64,000 nucleotides of DNA, taken from NCBI GenBank assembly GCA_964036195.1, contig OZ038451.1:19356318-19420317 (forward strand), read 5' to 3'. Positions 34,701 through 45,808 of the stretch are shown piece by piece; position 1 is the stretch's first letter, and the number at the start of each line of letters is the position of its first letter. The position numbers were made by a program, and so were the translations under genes. The stretch is from Sphaerolaimus hirsutus (Eukaryota; Nematoda; Chromadorea; Monhysterida; Sphaerolaimidae). A model generated the notes under the pieces. The model saw only the letters and a program-made list of their open reading frames with translations. It made no database searches and was not told the DNA's origin.

Positions 34701-35015
34701 AGATACAGCCATATACAGCTGTTTTGGCGCCAATGCCAACGCAAGTGGCGCCATGGCGTCACGCCTACGAATGGCGCCAGCACCATGGCGCCATTCCCTT
34801 ACTGCAGAGGCAAAATTTTAGGTACCTTTTTAGGCAAAAATTACCCCCCCCCCCGTTCGCCGAGCTCCGTATACAATCCGCCTCCCCCCGCCAAAAAATC
34901 CTGGCTACGTCCCTGATTTGACTCTTTAGAGAGAGATGCAATCACCACTTTATGGAATCAACATTTAACCATTGACTATCACATCCTTGTATCTGTATTG
35001 CCATTTGTGTTATGA
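31745..35015 (+). CDS. Unrecognised protein with coiled coil and C-terminal membrane segments (5 exons)
   Basis: I do not recognise this family. Exons 31745-31893, 32541-32736, 32958-33087, 34191-34418 and 34930-35015 are phase-consistent (789 nt, 262 residues), each with GT/AG borders. The N-terminus is acidic and Ser-rich (MSSSKKFLFDNPEDAKWNES, then FDDDAGWDQ). The middle is polar and Ser-rich, probably disordered. Exon 4 has a short coiled-coil-like run, DFERLQREFAKLQREYEHVK, then a hydrophobic helix (CGIFYILFGVALGILTF). Exon 5 ends in another hydrophobic segment (YHILVSVLPFVL). The layout suggests a cytosolic domain anchored by a hairpin or two helices in an endomembrane. Two CAGGGACGTAGCC-type hAT elements lie in introns 3 and 4; the second ends 14 nt before the exon 5 acceptor boundary. 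Exon 5 is the least certain. Confidence 0.6.
33138..33584. mobile_element. hAT-like element, CAAGGACGTAGCC ends, TSD AATGAAAT
   Basis: Starts CAAGGACGTAGCCAGG and ends CCTGGCTACGTCCCTG with identical 8-bp flanks AATGAAAT (33130-33137 and 33585-33592). Interior poly-C/G blocks flank a GGCGCCAATGGCGCCATGGC palindromic cluster (33398-33472). It is in intron 3 of the gene at 31745-35015. No transposase. Confidence 0.9.
33955..34110. mobile_element. Degraded introner-like TIR family copy
   Basis: Ends CAACTCCGCAAGTTGAGAAG and CTTCACTTGCGAAATTGACC form an imperfect inverted repeat like the AATTCCGCAAGTGGAC family. It lies inside the intron 33088-34190 and does not touch its splice sites. Confidence 0.5.
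34497..34915. mobile_element. hAT-like element, CAAGGACGTAGCC ends, TSD ATTTGACT
   Basis: Starts CAAGGACGTAGCCAGG and ends CCTGGCTACGTCCCTG, between exact 8-bp flanks ATTTGACT (34489-34496 and 34916-34923). It has the same layout as the copy at 33138, including a GGCGCC cluster at 34726-34794. It fills most of the 511-bp intron 34419-34929; the right target duplication ends 6 nt before exon 5, so the pre-insertion intron would have been about 84 bp. Confidence 0.9.
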
Positions 35016-35204
35016 TTAATGCCAGTCGTTATAGGTGCCACTTTTCTGGATACAAAATAATGCTGGAAAGAAAATATTTTTGTAATTGAACGAATTGTGA
35101 TACTAAACTGTACCTCCTGAAAACAACAAATATAATGTATCAGGCTGTAAAATAAGTTTCTTATATTTTTTGCGATCTCATAGAAATGCACATTCCTGCG
35201 TCCC

Positions 35205-35365
35205 ATTCTGTTGTACATTGGCCTATTTTGATGCCCTTCGAGTATGTTGGGGTTTGGGGTCTGGACTATGACGAATGGTTTTGGTTTGCTCGAATAATTC
35301 CCCAGTCCCGAGATAAGGGGGGGTCTATAAAACAGTGGTCATTTTGCACAGATGATCTGCACATT
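35205..35365. repeat. Copy of the central part of the fold-back element at 55845
   Basis: GCGTCCCATTCTGTTGTACA and AGTATGTTGGGGTTTGGGGT followed by CCCCAGTCCCGAGATAAGGG match the middle of the element at 55845-56409 (about 56095-56215). The long inverted arms are absent here, so this is a partial copy. Confidence 0.5.
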
Positions 35366-35501
35366 GACTTTGAAGCTTAATAACTTGGCCATTTCTGGAT
35401 CGATTTGGATCATTCAATGATCGGGACATCCTGAAGATTCCATCTTTGCAGTCAGATTAGTGATGTCTAAATTCCGTATGCCGATTTGACCCGGTTTTTG
35501 A

Positions 35502-35701
35502 NNNNNNNNNNNNNNNNNNNNNNNNNNNNNNNNNNNNNNNNNNNNNNNNNNNNNNNNNNNNNNNNNNNNNNNNNNNNNNNNNNNNNNNNNNNNNNNNNNN
35601 NNNNNNNNNNNNNNNNNNNNNNNNNNNNNNNNNNNNNNNNNNNNNNNNNNNNNNNNNNNNNNNNNNNNNNNNNNNNNNNNNNNNNNNNNNNNNNNNNNNN
35701 N
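35502..35701. other. Assembly gap of exactly 200 N
   Basis: A run of 200 N, the usual sign of a fixed-size scaffold join of unknown true length. It cuts the VIPAS39-like copy A in the exon that starts at 35742. ORFs that run through the N are not real. Confidence 0.98.
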
Positions 35702-38700
35702 TAACTATTTCGGGAACTGAGTACTGCCTCGCCAGTGATAACCTGTAAAATGTTTTTTGAAAATAGCAATTGTTTTCCTGAACTAAGGTAGATAAAACTT
35801 CGAAAACTTTTTCTACCAAAAAAATAGAAAAAATAATACGCAACCTGTTCCTGACATCAGTGACAGTTTTCAGATATTTTGCCATCAAATCATTTGGCGC
35901 ATTACTTTCGTGTAACACAGGTAATAATTGGTGCGCTGGTATGGTCAGCTGGCTCTGGACGAAACAGGTTTGAGTATTTAGATAAAAATAAATGGTGACA
36001 AGGACGGAGCTTTTTCTATTAAAAAAACAAGTTTAAAAAACAGGCATTTAAAAACGCGAGTGTTTTTGAAAAAACTGAAGCTGAAATTTTCAGTACTGAT
36101 TCATTGGTTATTTTCCAACTTTTTTTATCAGAAATTTTGAAAGTTATCGAATATAGATTCGGATGTTCGCGACAAAAACAACTAAAACACACTTTCTGCC
36201 CCACCAGGGCGCCGACAAATTTGATCCTGTTCACGGAAACCAATTTGTCCAAATCGGGCCACCTGGCACATTCAGCCAATGCGTGCACAGCGGTGCGAAT
36301 GTATTGACCGGTTGACAAATTGTGGGCGGTGCGGAGCGACTGTAAAAGGGGGTGTCGGTCAGAAATGGATTTTTAAACTGTCGGTTAAAAAATTGACGGT
36401 ATGTCTTGTTAACTGCTAGCCATGTAAATAGTCACATAAATAGTTACAGTATATCCACGAATAAGTCTCCAGTGAGATATTTTTCGTCAGTTTTTTGACT
36501 GGGGAGTTATTCGAGGGGGTGATTCGAGAGGGGACTTAATCGAGGATATACGGTACCTAAGTACAAAACATGTCCTATTACTCTTTCTGAATTTCGTGTA
36601 CTGCGGTGACGCCAACTAAAATTTTGCCACAAAATTTTTAGAACGTCACGGCATACCAGATCCCTGAAAAAATGAAGAGGGCACCTGGGGGCTAGCGGGT
36701 GAATCTATCAGCACGTCATAGTGGTACAAACAGCAATGGTGCAGCGTCTCCAATAAATTCTGACCCAAAACATTGGGCCCTTCACTTTTGGCGGCAAATT
36801 TTTGCCGCCTGGCATCAATATCAACGATTTTTAACTGCCTTTCCAGTAGCATGATGTATTCTTGTAAAATTTGGGCATCAAATTTTAACCGCTCATCGGT
36901 GAATGTCGACTGCAGACACCTTTTAAGCGAGCGGATCTGTGAGGCGCGATTTTTAGATGGCAATGAACTTTTTAACTGCTCTGAAATTAGGTACAAATAA
37001 ATTTTGAAGCTGCTAAAATCACGGAAATTCGAAAAATGAAATCAGAAACTATATCAAATTCATGTCAGAAAACACCTTGAATTTTTTTCAAACTCGTTTA
37101 ACACACCTTAGCGCTGTGGTCGCCTTTAGACAAACACTGTTCAAATTCGAAGGCAGCACACTCGTTTGCTCGATTTACAGCCGCGTAAAACGAGCAAAGG
37201 TCCTGGGTGCGGCCTGAGCTCAATTCCGCCAGTGGACAAGTGATAAGACAAATGGCATATGTTAGATAAAGTCAGTGTTAAGTAAAGTGATAAGTAAAAA
37301 TGCTAAAAAGCAACAACTAGCATTTCCAGTCAGGATTTTACTTATCAATTCCTTTGCAGACATTTTTTATGTCATTCGTCACTAGTGATGAAATGGCACC
37401 ATGGCGTTTTTTTTCGCATCAAGCCTATTACGCATGTAAACCCATCACGCATGTAGACCCATTATACCCACGGCCACAGGTGCAGGGGTAAGAAAGGGGA
37501 GGGGCGGGTAACCCCACCGCAAACCGCCTAGCTATGTATCTGTCCCAAAGGCAAATTTCTTTGGCTACTTTTCTCTGAACACCCCCCCCCCCCTAGGGTT
37601 CAAACGGGATCCCGATCCCGGATCCCGTGAAATTCCGGGATTCAGCAGTCCCGATCCCGATCCCGAAACTCCAATCCCGATCCCGATCCTGAAATCCAAA
37701 AATACCAATCCCGATCCTGAAAACTTTCAAATCCCGATCCCGATCCCGAGAATCTCCCAAGTCAGGGATCCCGATCCCGGAAAAAATAGTGGAAATCATA
37801 AAAAAGTGAAAAAATGACATTTTTGCGTGCAAAAATGTGAACGCAAACCCCCAGCGTCCATTTTATGTCACTTTTCTGGCATCCAACAGTGTTTGAGACC
37901 TTTATGAACAACTGTGAATGCCAGAACAGTGACGAAAATCTCTATCCCTAGACCCCAATACCGATCCCGAAAAAATGCCAATCCCGATCCCGATCCCGTG
38001 ACCCTAATCCCGGCCAATCCCGAAATCTCAAAATACCAATCCCGATCCCGAAACCCCAATCCCGAAATCTCAAAAACTGAATCCCGATCCCGATCCCGAA
38101 AAGTCAATCCCGTTTGAACCCTACCCCCCCCCCCCCCAAATTGCCTAGCTATCTAGCTATCTCGAGCACTTTTGAGCAATTTCAACCTAATTTCAACCCA
38201 AAATCGCTAATTTTCATACTTTTTACAGATTTTCACCTTAAAAATCTGTAGGTGATGTGTTTTATTGCCTATTTTCAGCATGCCGGGTATAATTAAATAC
38301 GTGCCGGGTACGTGCCGGGTCTACATGCGTGATTGGTTTACATGCGTAATGGCATCGTTTTTCTGCGCAGCGGCCCTCTTTCAACATGGTACCAGATTAG
38401 CCGACACCACTGCAGAATGATAACGGGCGTCACTTTTGCTGTTACTTTGCATAACAGTTACCACTTTGCTGGTAAATTGTCGACTTGCGGAATTGGCACC
38501 GGACTGTTTCAGGTGCGAAATGTAATGTCGCGTTGCAGCTGGTCGAGATGCCAGCAGCGAACGGAATTGCTGAAAGTTTGGAATTTTTATACAGCAGATA
38601 GTGATATTTAATGTGCTGACAATGTTGTTTTTCAGTTTCCGCCGGTGAGCCGCCGGTGAGCCGCCCATGAATCAGGGAAGACTAAATACTTATATCGCAT

Positions 38701-40528
38701 CGAATATGGAACATTTTTGGTATCACGTATAGCCTAGCGATGGCCCAAAACTGTTTTTTTTTGTAACGACCCTTTTTTATAAAAAACAACGTTTTTTCAA
38801 TAAATAAAACGTTTTTTTAAAAGCTCGAAGATATGGTTATGGGTCTACACATACATGTATATCAGTACTCTGTGATGTTAAATATAGCCATAGAATAGCT
38901 GTGGAGCCATGGGATAACATTATAAGTGGTAATTTCTGTCAAAAATACCCATTTTTTGTCGACTTGTTACGGATATCGCCTTTTGTCGAACGTGCGTGAC
39001 TTCAAGTGAAGTACAGCATGGAATAGTCTTAAATAAGGTTGTAAGAGAAGGCTAATACATTGAAAGGGGCGTGGGTCGGTGCCCAAGTACGCCCGGTGCC
39101 CAAGTAAAGTGCCCGTACTTGGGCACCGGGCGGCTCTTTACTTGTGCACCGGGCGAATGTTTACTTGGGCACCGGGCAGGTGCAAGCGCCCTGCCCGGTG
39201 CACAAGGATGGGAGCAATACTTGCCCTGTAAAATGTGAAATGGCAAATGGCATGCGAAGTGTCGAAAGTCATGGAAAATGCCCTGTAAAATGTCAAATGG
39301 CATGCGAAGTGTCAAAAGTCATGGAAAATGCCCTGTAGAATATCAAATGTCATGCAAAGTGTCAAAAGTCATGGAGAATGCCCTGTAAACTGACCCAGAA
39401 TTGGACTCGACATTTTTCAGGTCGTAAATATGAGCACTAGTGGATTAGCAGTTATATTTACGACCCGAAAAAAATGTTGAGTCTAAGTCCCCAAAACTTC
39501 CAATTCCCCAGAAAACTCATCATCCTCCTCGAAGTCGAGCGCCAGCAGTCACAAATTGCTCCGCGGTGGTGAGGGGGGCGGAAACCCGGCAGGAAGCCCA
39601 CAAGGTGCACAAGTGCTGCCCAAGCATTGCACATGTATGCACAAGTAAACATCCGCCCGGTGCCCATAGAAGTATGTGGGAGCACATTGGCTGGATATCA
39701 TATACTACACTAACATATCACGGCTTATTATTACACAATAGCATGAACCAATGAAAGCTTTCACACTAAAACTGCCTCAAAACCAATGAAAACAACCACA
39801 AATGGCAATGTGCATGTGAAATTGCGCGCATGCGTGCATAGGGTTGCCATTTGATTTTTTTAACTGATTTTTTTTTAAAATCTGATTTTTTTTAAAACTG
39901 ATTTTTTTAAATCAAAGGGGGTAAACTGATTTTAATTTAAAAAAATCTAAAGGCCCAATTTCTGGTAGACTTGCACTAGCTATTTTGCAATTTTTTTTGC
40001 ATGCAAGCGCGCAATTTCTCATGCACATTATCATTGGTGGTGTTTTCATGGGTTTTGGGGCATTTTTAGTGTAAAAGCTTACATTTATTCATGCTACTGT
40101 GTAATTATAAGCCGTGCTATGCTAGTGTAGTATATAATATGCAGCCAATGTGCTCCCACATACTTCTACAGTGTGAAACATCACTGTCAATGTATTAGCC
40201 TTCTATTAAAACACTATCAGCTTTATCAGCGAGAAATGGGATCCTCCTATCTGGTAACCAGAAATCAAAATGCCCGCTCAATTCCGACACCAAAAAAAAT
40301 AGAAAAATTCCAGGACGAACTCAGATCAGCCCCACAAAATGACAAACCTGAGCACTCAAAGACGACTCCAAAAAAGCGCACACAATAACAATGATATCCC
40401 CATCAGATGACGAAATGGCTTCATCCAACAGTTGAGTTTTGTGTTTCAAAGAGCGAAATTGTCCCAGCGAGCAGGGTTCGAATTGCATCAAGCGTGCCAG
40501 TGTATCTTTTGCATTTGGTTGGGCATAC
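35702..40528 (-). CDS. VIPAS39: VIPAS39/SPE-39-like protein, copy A (partial, cut by gap)
   Basis: Exons in transcript order: 40348-40528, 38500-38569, 37107-37213, 36685-36975, 36193-36339, 35845-35954 and 35702-35742 (cut by the gap). Phases agree throughout. The protein aligns with the C-terminal half of VIPAS39/SPE-39: CSLGQFRSLKHKTQLLDEAI, RHYISHLKQSG, LQEYIMLLERQLKIVDIDA, NVLGQNLLETLHHCCLYHYD, STGQYIRTAVHALAECARWP and LHESNAPNDLMAKYLKTVTD followed by RLSLARQYSVPEIV. In animals this protein binds the HOPS-type subunit VPS33B and acts in endosome/lysosome and secretory-granule traffic. The N-terminal half is not visible upstream. The exon 4 acceptor is AGAGCAG|TTA, 5 nt inside a stronger TTTCAG that would be out of phase. 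Intron 2 (37214-38499) is bounded by an introner-like element. Confidence 0.85.
36447..36553. mobile_element. 107-bp mariner-like palindromic MITE
   Basis: Starts CAGTATATCCACGAATAAGT and ends TTAATCGAGGATATACGG, flanked by TA. The whole is nearly palindromic around GTCAGTTTTTTGAC. It lies in the VIPAS39-like copy A intron 36340-36684. Confidence 0.65.
37214..38499 (-). mobile_element. Introner-like element bounding VIPAS39-like intron 2 (copy A), with nested elements
   Basis: In transcript orientation the intron starts GTGCCAATTCCGCAAGTCGA and ends CCACTGGCGGAATTGAGCTCAG. Its ends are inverted repeats of the same family as the DZANK1-like intron 17786-18171. The interior carries later insertions: a TTACGCATGTAAACCCATCA-type inverted repeat pair and the CCCGAT-rich hAT-like element at 37594-38123. 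The same intron in copy B is 59949-61314. Confidence 0.7.
37594..38123. mobile_element. hAT-like element with (GATCCC)n interior, TAGGGTTCAAACGGG ends
   Basis: Starts TAGGGTTCAAACGGGATCCC and ends GGGATTGACTT-side CCCGTTTGAACCCTA in inverted form. Both flanks are C-runs, so an 8-C duplication is compatible but not informative. The subterminal arrays are repeated CCCGATCCCGAT units. The short copy at 48819-49062 has the same ends. A further fragment starts near 52741. Confidence 0.75.
38570..40347. other. VIPAS39-like copy A intron 1: dense mobile elements
   Basis: It holds parts of the TAG(G/C)G(T/A)TGGCC hAT-like family (38724-39055 and 39660-40200, with GGATAACATTATAAGTGGTA and ACTACACTAACATATCACGG blocks shared with 55640-57430 and 60201-60818). 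At 39079-39210 there is a GC-rich GTGCCCAAGTA repeat cluster. At 39226-39390 there are about three copies of a 51-bp unit containing CCCTGTAAAATGTCAAATGG. Near 39839 a TAGGGTTGCCA end with ACTGATTTTTTTAAA repeats begins. No exon is seen. Confidence 0.55.
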
Positions 40529-41152
40529 CTGAAAGGGGGGGGGGGGATTTCGGTAATATAAATATGTATGAATTTGTGCCGTTCATAAAACAATTTGCCA
40601 ATGAGATCCCCCGAAGTATTGCAAAGGCAGACACAATAATAGCCCTACACACACTAGTTTTCACCGGGACATTGGTGAAAAGTGGAATGGCAACATGGCG
40701 ACATCCAGTCCACTATGATTGTATGTTATATGTGTTTTAGTTTTCAAATTGTCAAATTTTAACTTTTATTTATTAAAATTTAATTAAATCTTTCAACCGT
40801 GTTCATTCATTAATTTGCATTTTAAAAAATTCCAGTTTTCACCGAATTGTGAAAACTGGTTGTGTAGGCACAATTAACTGCCGAATTTTATAGATGCTTC
40901 GAGACTAGTAAAAAAATGTTATGCCCGCAATTATAGCGTTGAACCGATCAATCATATTTATGTACTTTCGCATATCGTCAACTTTCTGATATGGAAAATC
41001 TTTAATAATATTTCGTCATTTTATCGTTAATATTTTACAGGGTGCGGACTGGTGGTGATCCTTATGGACAATCCCAAACTACATTAACATGTCAAGTAAA
41101 ATGCAGAACATCCAGCAATAAATAATTTCTCATATCTTTATTTGACAATTTA

Positions 41153-41332
41153 ATCTTTTTCATGATATTGAAATTTGTACAGGATGTGGGGCTGCCCCCC
41201 CCCCGTGACAACGAAAGTAAGGTTTGCGTCAAATAACAGGAAGCAATGCGTATCATACCAGGATGGGATATTATAGACAAATTAATTTGAGATGTGTGTT
41301 AAAAACAATCTATAGACACAATCGCAAAAAGT
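41153..41332 (+). repeat. Left ~178-bp direct repeat flanking the megasatellite block
   Basis: Matches 48479-48655 in the same orientation with few differences (CATGATATTGAAATTT at the start, AAAAAGT at the end; the stretch AGGAAGCAATGCGTATCATA is identical). A more divergent inverted counterpart exists on the other contig (about 57900-58075). The pair brackets a 7.1-kb block. Confidence 0.8.
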
Positions 41333-41807
41333 CACAAAAAACTCAATAATAAATCAAAGTCGTAAATAAATATTGAAGACTAATTGAGGCATCTAGTTCC
41401 GAATGTCGTTAAGTCCATCATTTTGGGTTTTTTCAAAAATGCATTTGAAATTTCAAAGTTGGCCCGAGCAGGCAACTTTAAAGTGACAAGTTTTGCCCAA
41501 AACTTTTTGAAAAGCTTATGAATTTGTCTACATTTTCCATATTTTAAACCCTCTGGCCGGAATATATACTCATAGTTATGATGAGTTTTTTGACATCACC
41601 TCAGCAGATTCAGTGGAGATAACGAGTTTCGGGTGAAATTTCACTCGAATGTCGGTATCTCCACTTCCTATTTATTACCTGTTCCACCTCATCATACCGT
41701 ATCTATAAGGTGTTAAAATTCATATATTGATGCTGGCATACTACACAAAGGACTTGCTATGTATAGCATTAATGGTGGGGAAATTATGCCTTTTTCATGT
41801 AGTGGCT

Positions 41808-43352
41808 CCAAACGGCGCCATTTTTATGGAGTGGCGCCATGGACTCCAAAATGGCGCCATCTTTATGGAGTGGCGCCATGGACTCGGAAACGGCGCCCTT
41901 TTTATGGAGTGGCGCCGTGGACTCGGAAAGGCGCCATTTTTATGGAGTGGCACCCTGGACTCGGAAACGGCGCCATTTTTATGGAGTGGCGCCATGGACT
42001 TGGAAACGGCGCCATTTTTATGGAGTGGCGCCATGGACTCGGAAACGGCGCCATTTTTATGGAGTGGCGCCATGGACTCGAAAATGGTGCTATTTTTATG
42101 GAGTGGCGCCATGGACTCAGAAATGGCGCCATTTTTATGGAGTGGCGCCATGGACTCGGAAACGGTGCCATTTTTATGGAGTGGCGCCATGGACTCGGAA
42201 ACAGCGCCATTTTTATGGAGTGGCGCCGTGGACTCGGAAACGGTGCCATTTTTATGGAGTGGCACCGTGGACTCGGAAACGGCGCCATTTTTATGGAGTG
42301 GCGCCATGGACTTGGAAACGGCGCCATTTTTATGGAGTGGCGCCATGGACTCGGAAACGGCGCCATTTTTATGGAGTGGCGCCATGGACTCGAAAATGGT
42401 GCTATTTTTATGGAGTGGCGCCATGGACTCGGAAACGGCGCCATTTTTATGGAGTGGCGCCATGGACTCGGAAACGGTGCCATTTTTATGGAGTGGCGCC
42501 ATGGACTCGGAAATGGCGCCATTTTTATGGAGTGGCGCCATGGACTTGGAAACGGTGCCATTTTTATGGAGTGGCGCCATGGACTCGGAAATGGCGCCAT
42601 TTTTATGGAGTGGTGCCATGGACTCGGAAACGGTGCCATTTTTATGGAGTGGCGCCATGGACTCGGAAACGGCGCCATTTTTATGGAGTGGCGCCATGGA
42701 CTCGGAAACAGCGCCATTTTAATGGAGTGGCATCATGGACTTGGAAATGGCGCCATTCATATGGAGTGGCGTCATGGACTCGGAAATGGCGCCATTTTTA
42801 TGGAGTGGTGCCATGGACTCGGAAATGACGCCATTTTTATGGAGTGGCGCCATGGACTCGGAAATGGCGCCATTTTTATGGAGTGGCGCCATGGACTTGG
42901 AAACGGTGCCATTTTTATGGAGTGGCGCCATGGACTCGGAAATGGTGCCATTTTAATGGAGTGGCGCCATGGACTTGGAAACAGCACCATTCATATGGAG
43001 TGGCGTCATGGACTCGGAAATGGCGCCATTTTTATGGAGTGGTGCCATGGACTCGGAAATGGCGCCATTTTTATGGAGTGGCGCCATGGACTCGGGAACG
43101 GCGCCATTTTAATGGAGTGGTGCCATGGACTTGGAAACGGTGCCATTCATACAGAGTGGTGTCATGGACTCGGAAATGGCGCCATTTTTATGGAGTGGCG
43201 TCATGGACTCCGAAATGGCGCCATTTTTATGGAGTGGTGCCATGGACTCGGAAATGGCGCCATTTTTATGGAGTGGCACCATGGACTCGGAAATGGCGCC
43301 ATTTTTATGGAGTGGCGCCATGGACTCCAAAATGGCACCATTTTTATGGAAA
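41808..43352 (+). repeat. 39-bp GGCGCC megasatellite, left array (~40 copies)
   Basis: About 40 copies of a 39-bp unit: GGCGCCATTTTTATGGAGT followed by GGCGCCATGGACTCGGAAAC. Each unit has two GGCGCC palindromes; common variants change them to GGTGCC or GGCACC. As 39 is 13 codons and the unit lacks stops in several frames, ORFs of more than 300 residues appear on both strands. I read these as artefacts, since no start context, splice site or non-repeat domain accompanies them. Confidence 0.95.
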
Positions 43353-44021
43353 CGTACAATAACACATCTGAATAATGAACCAAAAATAACACAGCTTTTC
43401 ACTACAATATTTCGTTTTTACTAAAGTCGGCGGACATTTCACCCTACGAAATCGGAGAGTTAGAATTCGCTTGTGAATAGAGCAAACAACGAAACTTGTG
43501 TCCCACGCGGACGCTAGAAATTGAAAAAGAAAATCATATTAAAAGAAAAATGGACGTTTCGCTGCGTTCTTGCGTGCCACGCCCTAGTTATCTACATTTT
43601 CAATGTTGCTCGCAAAGAATTTGACCGTTCAAACTACCGTTTTTGTTTTTATTTTATTGTTCATTCGTTGGCTCCATTCCAACAGAAGAGAACTTGGTAG
43701 CCGGCCAAAATTTCGAAATCCGCTATTAATATGAATAAAATAGGCACACAACAGCTATATAACCATGTATATAAACAAAAAAAGCGATTATGAAGGTGGA
43801 AATTGGCAAAGCGAAGCAAATTCTAATGATTTTTAGATAACTTTCAGTTTTCACTCTCATTTGTATAATATGCAAGTGGTAACTGGGATAAGCGCTAAGT
43901 TTTCATACGTGACCCAACCTATTCCAATCGTTAAAATATTGCGTCACAATACCCAATGCTGTCATGCACTCTCCACTGGAGAGATTGACGCAAATGTTTG
44001 TAGGGCGATATGTCTGCTGAC

Positions 44022-45016
44022 TAGTGATGGAAAAGCGCCATGGCGCTGGCGCCTGGCGCTAGCGCCAAAGCAAAAAGCGCCATGGCGCTTTTGGCGCTTG
44101 GCGCTAAAACGCTCTGGCGCCATTGGCGCTTGGCGCTGGGATCTGAGAAAGCGCCATGGCGCTTTTGGCGCTTGGCGCCATTTTCTGGTGGCGCTATTGG
44201 CGCCTGGCGCCGGCATTTTAAATGGCGCCTAAAAAGCGCCAACCATGATAATAAAAAAATTGTTATAATACGGAGAAATCGACACTTTTGAATTATTAAG
44301 TGAGTTATAATTTGAGTTATAATACGGTGATCAATTTTGAGGCAACTGAATAAATATTGATTAATACATATTAAGGTAGACTTATATAAATAGATGCATA
44401 CATTGGATAAAAGCAGAGGTGTTAAAATCGCGGTAAATCCCCTTTTGTGCTTTGCTCCTAATTCTTTCTTGCAGTCTTGCCCCTGCAATCAGGGGTTCAG
44501 TCTGGCGGGGGGTTGGAGGGGGGAGGGGGGTTTCCCCCCAACAAATGCTCCAGCTATCTATCTATTCCCGGGCCGCTCAGCTATCTATCTAACCTGAGGC
44601 TAAATTTTAGGCTACTATCCCTCGAGCCCCCCACCCCCCACCCCAAATCGACCTGATATGTATCTCTCCAGAGCGATTATTTGAGAAATTTTGCCCCGAT
44701 TTAGTGGTTGTTTGAATGGGCAAAAAAGTTCAATGGACTACTATGACTTCAGCGGTACGTCACTCACATTTATGCACTCATTTTTCTACCATCAAATTGT
44801 AGAACAAGTTTTTTGGCGCTGGCGCTATTGGCGCTTGGCGCCATTACCCTCTGGCGCCATTGGCGCTTGGCGCTGAGGTCTAGAAAAGCGCCATGGCGCT
44901 TTTGGCGCTTGGCGCCATTTTGCTCTGGCGCCATTGGCGCTTGGCGCCGGGGTCAGAAAAGCGCCATGGCGCTTTTGGCGCTTGGCGCCGAAAGCCTGGC
45001 GCTTTTTCCATCACTA
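44022..45016. mobile_element. hAT-like element with GGCGCC palindromes, TSD CTGCTGAC
   Basis: Starts TAGTGATGGAAAAGCGCC and ends GGCGCTTTTTCCATCACTA, with exact 8-bp flanks CTGCTGAC (44014-44021 and 45017-45024). The subterminal regions are arrays of GGCGCTTGGCGCCATTTTGC-type repeats. The central 550 bp (44245-44805) contains AT-rich sequence and a GGATAGATAGCTG-type repeat. It belongs to the same family as 24970-25880 and lies between the two opposed megasatellite arrays. Confidence 0.9.
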
Positions 45017-45103
45017 CTGCTGACTTTATGCAACAATTAATTTTGAAATAATTCACAAACTTGTATTCATTCAATAAGGTAGGATTCTGTTCATACTTTC
45101 CGG

Positions 45104-45286
45104 TCCGCTGAGTATACTGCTGTTTTGGCGTCAATGCCAATGCCAGTGGCGCCTACAAATGGCGCCTGTGCCATGGCGCCATTCCCTTACTACATAGGTA
45201 AAAAAAATTTTTTTTGGGGGGGCCCCCTGTTCGCCGGGCTCCGTATACAATCCGCCCCCCACTCAAAAATCCTGGCTACGTCCCTG
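45104..45286. mobile_element. Right-end fragment of the CAGGGACGTAGCC hAT-like family
   Basis: Carries the family's GGCGCC cluster (45125-45181), the GCTCCGTATACAATCCGCCC segment and the right terminus CCTGGCTACGTCCCTG ending at 45286. The left end is missing. Compare the complete copies at 33138 and 34497. Confidence 0.65.
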
Positions 45287-45423
45287 AATTCCCTGTAAAA
45301 TGTTGAAAGTCATCTAAAAGACCATGCAAAATGTCATGTAAACGACCCTGAAAAAACTCATAAGTCATGCAAAACATTGAAAACTGTAACAAATATAAAA
45401 TAAAATAAGTGAAAGGATGAAAT

Positions 45424-45497
45424 ATGATGGAGATGGAGTCGGATAATCGCACTCGCACCCATGATACGCTGGAAGATGATTCTAATGATACATCAAT
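45424..45497 (+). CDS. Orphan coding-like exon with strong donor
   Basis: Starting at ATG, an acidic, polar 25-codon stretch (MMEMESDNRTRTHDTLEDDS then NDTSM) ends at AT|GTGAGTA, a near-perfect 5' splice site. It lies between the two megasatellite arrays, just before the 45540 repeats. No matching downstream exon was found, so it may be a captured first exon, a relic or chance. Confidence 0.25.
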
Positions 45498-45535
45498 GTG
45501 AGTATTTAAATTCAGTCTTTATATGAGAATCAAAA

Positions 45536-45808
45536 TGAACTCCATAAAAATGGCGCCATTTTCAAGTTCATGGCATCATTCCATAAAAATGGCGCAGTTT
45601 CCAAGTCCATGGCGCCACTCTATGAAAATGGCACAGTTTCCAAATCCATGGCATTATTCCATCAAAATGGCGCCAGTTTGGAGTCCATGGCGCCACTCCA
45701 GAAAAATGGCACCACTTTCAAGTCCATGGTGCCATTCCATAAAAATGGCACAATTTTGGAGTCCATGGCGCCACTCCATAAAAATGGCGCAATTTTGGAG
45801 TCCATGGC
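45536..45808 (-). repeat. Short inverted block of the 39-bp megasatellite (~7 copies)
   Basis: Seven diverged units in the orientation opposite to 41808-43352 (CCATAAAAATGGCGCC...TCCATGGCGCCACT). It is followed by a 300-bp A/T-homopolymer-rich tract (45810-46110) and then the main right array. Confidence 0.85.

Noticed and set aside
37381..37430. ACTAGTGATGAAATGGCACC as another TAGTGATGGAA hAT-like end
   Set aside because: The match is short. The sequence is mirrored at 61120-61150 as part of the TTACGCATGTAAACCC inverted-repeat element, and no right end or target duplication fits.
41727..43375. ORFs of 330-538 residues with a 13-residue repeat (GLGNGAIFMEWRH type) on both strands
   Set aside because: The 39-bp unit is 13 codons without stops in several frames, so long ORFs arise automatically on both strands; no unique domain, splice site or start context goes with them.
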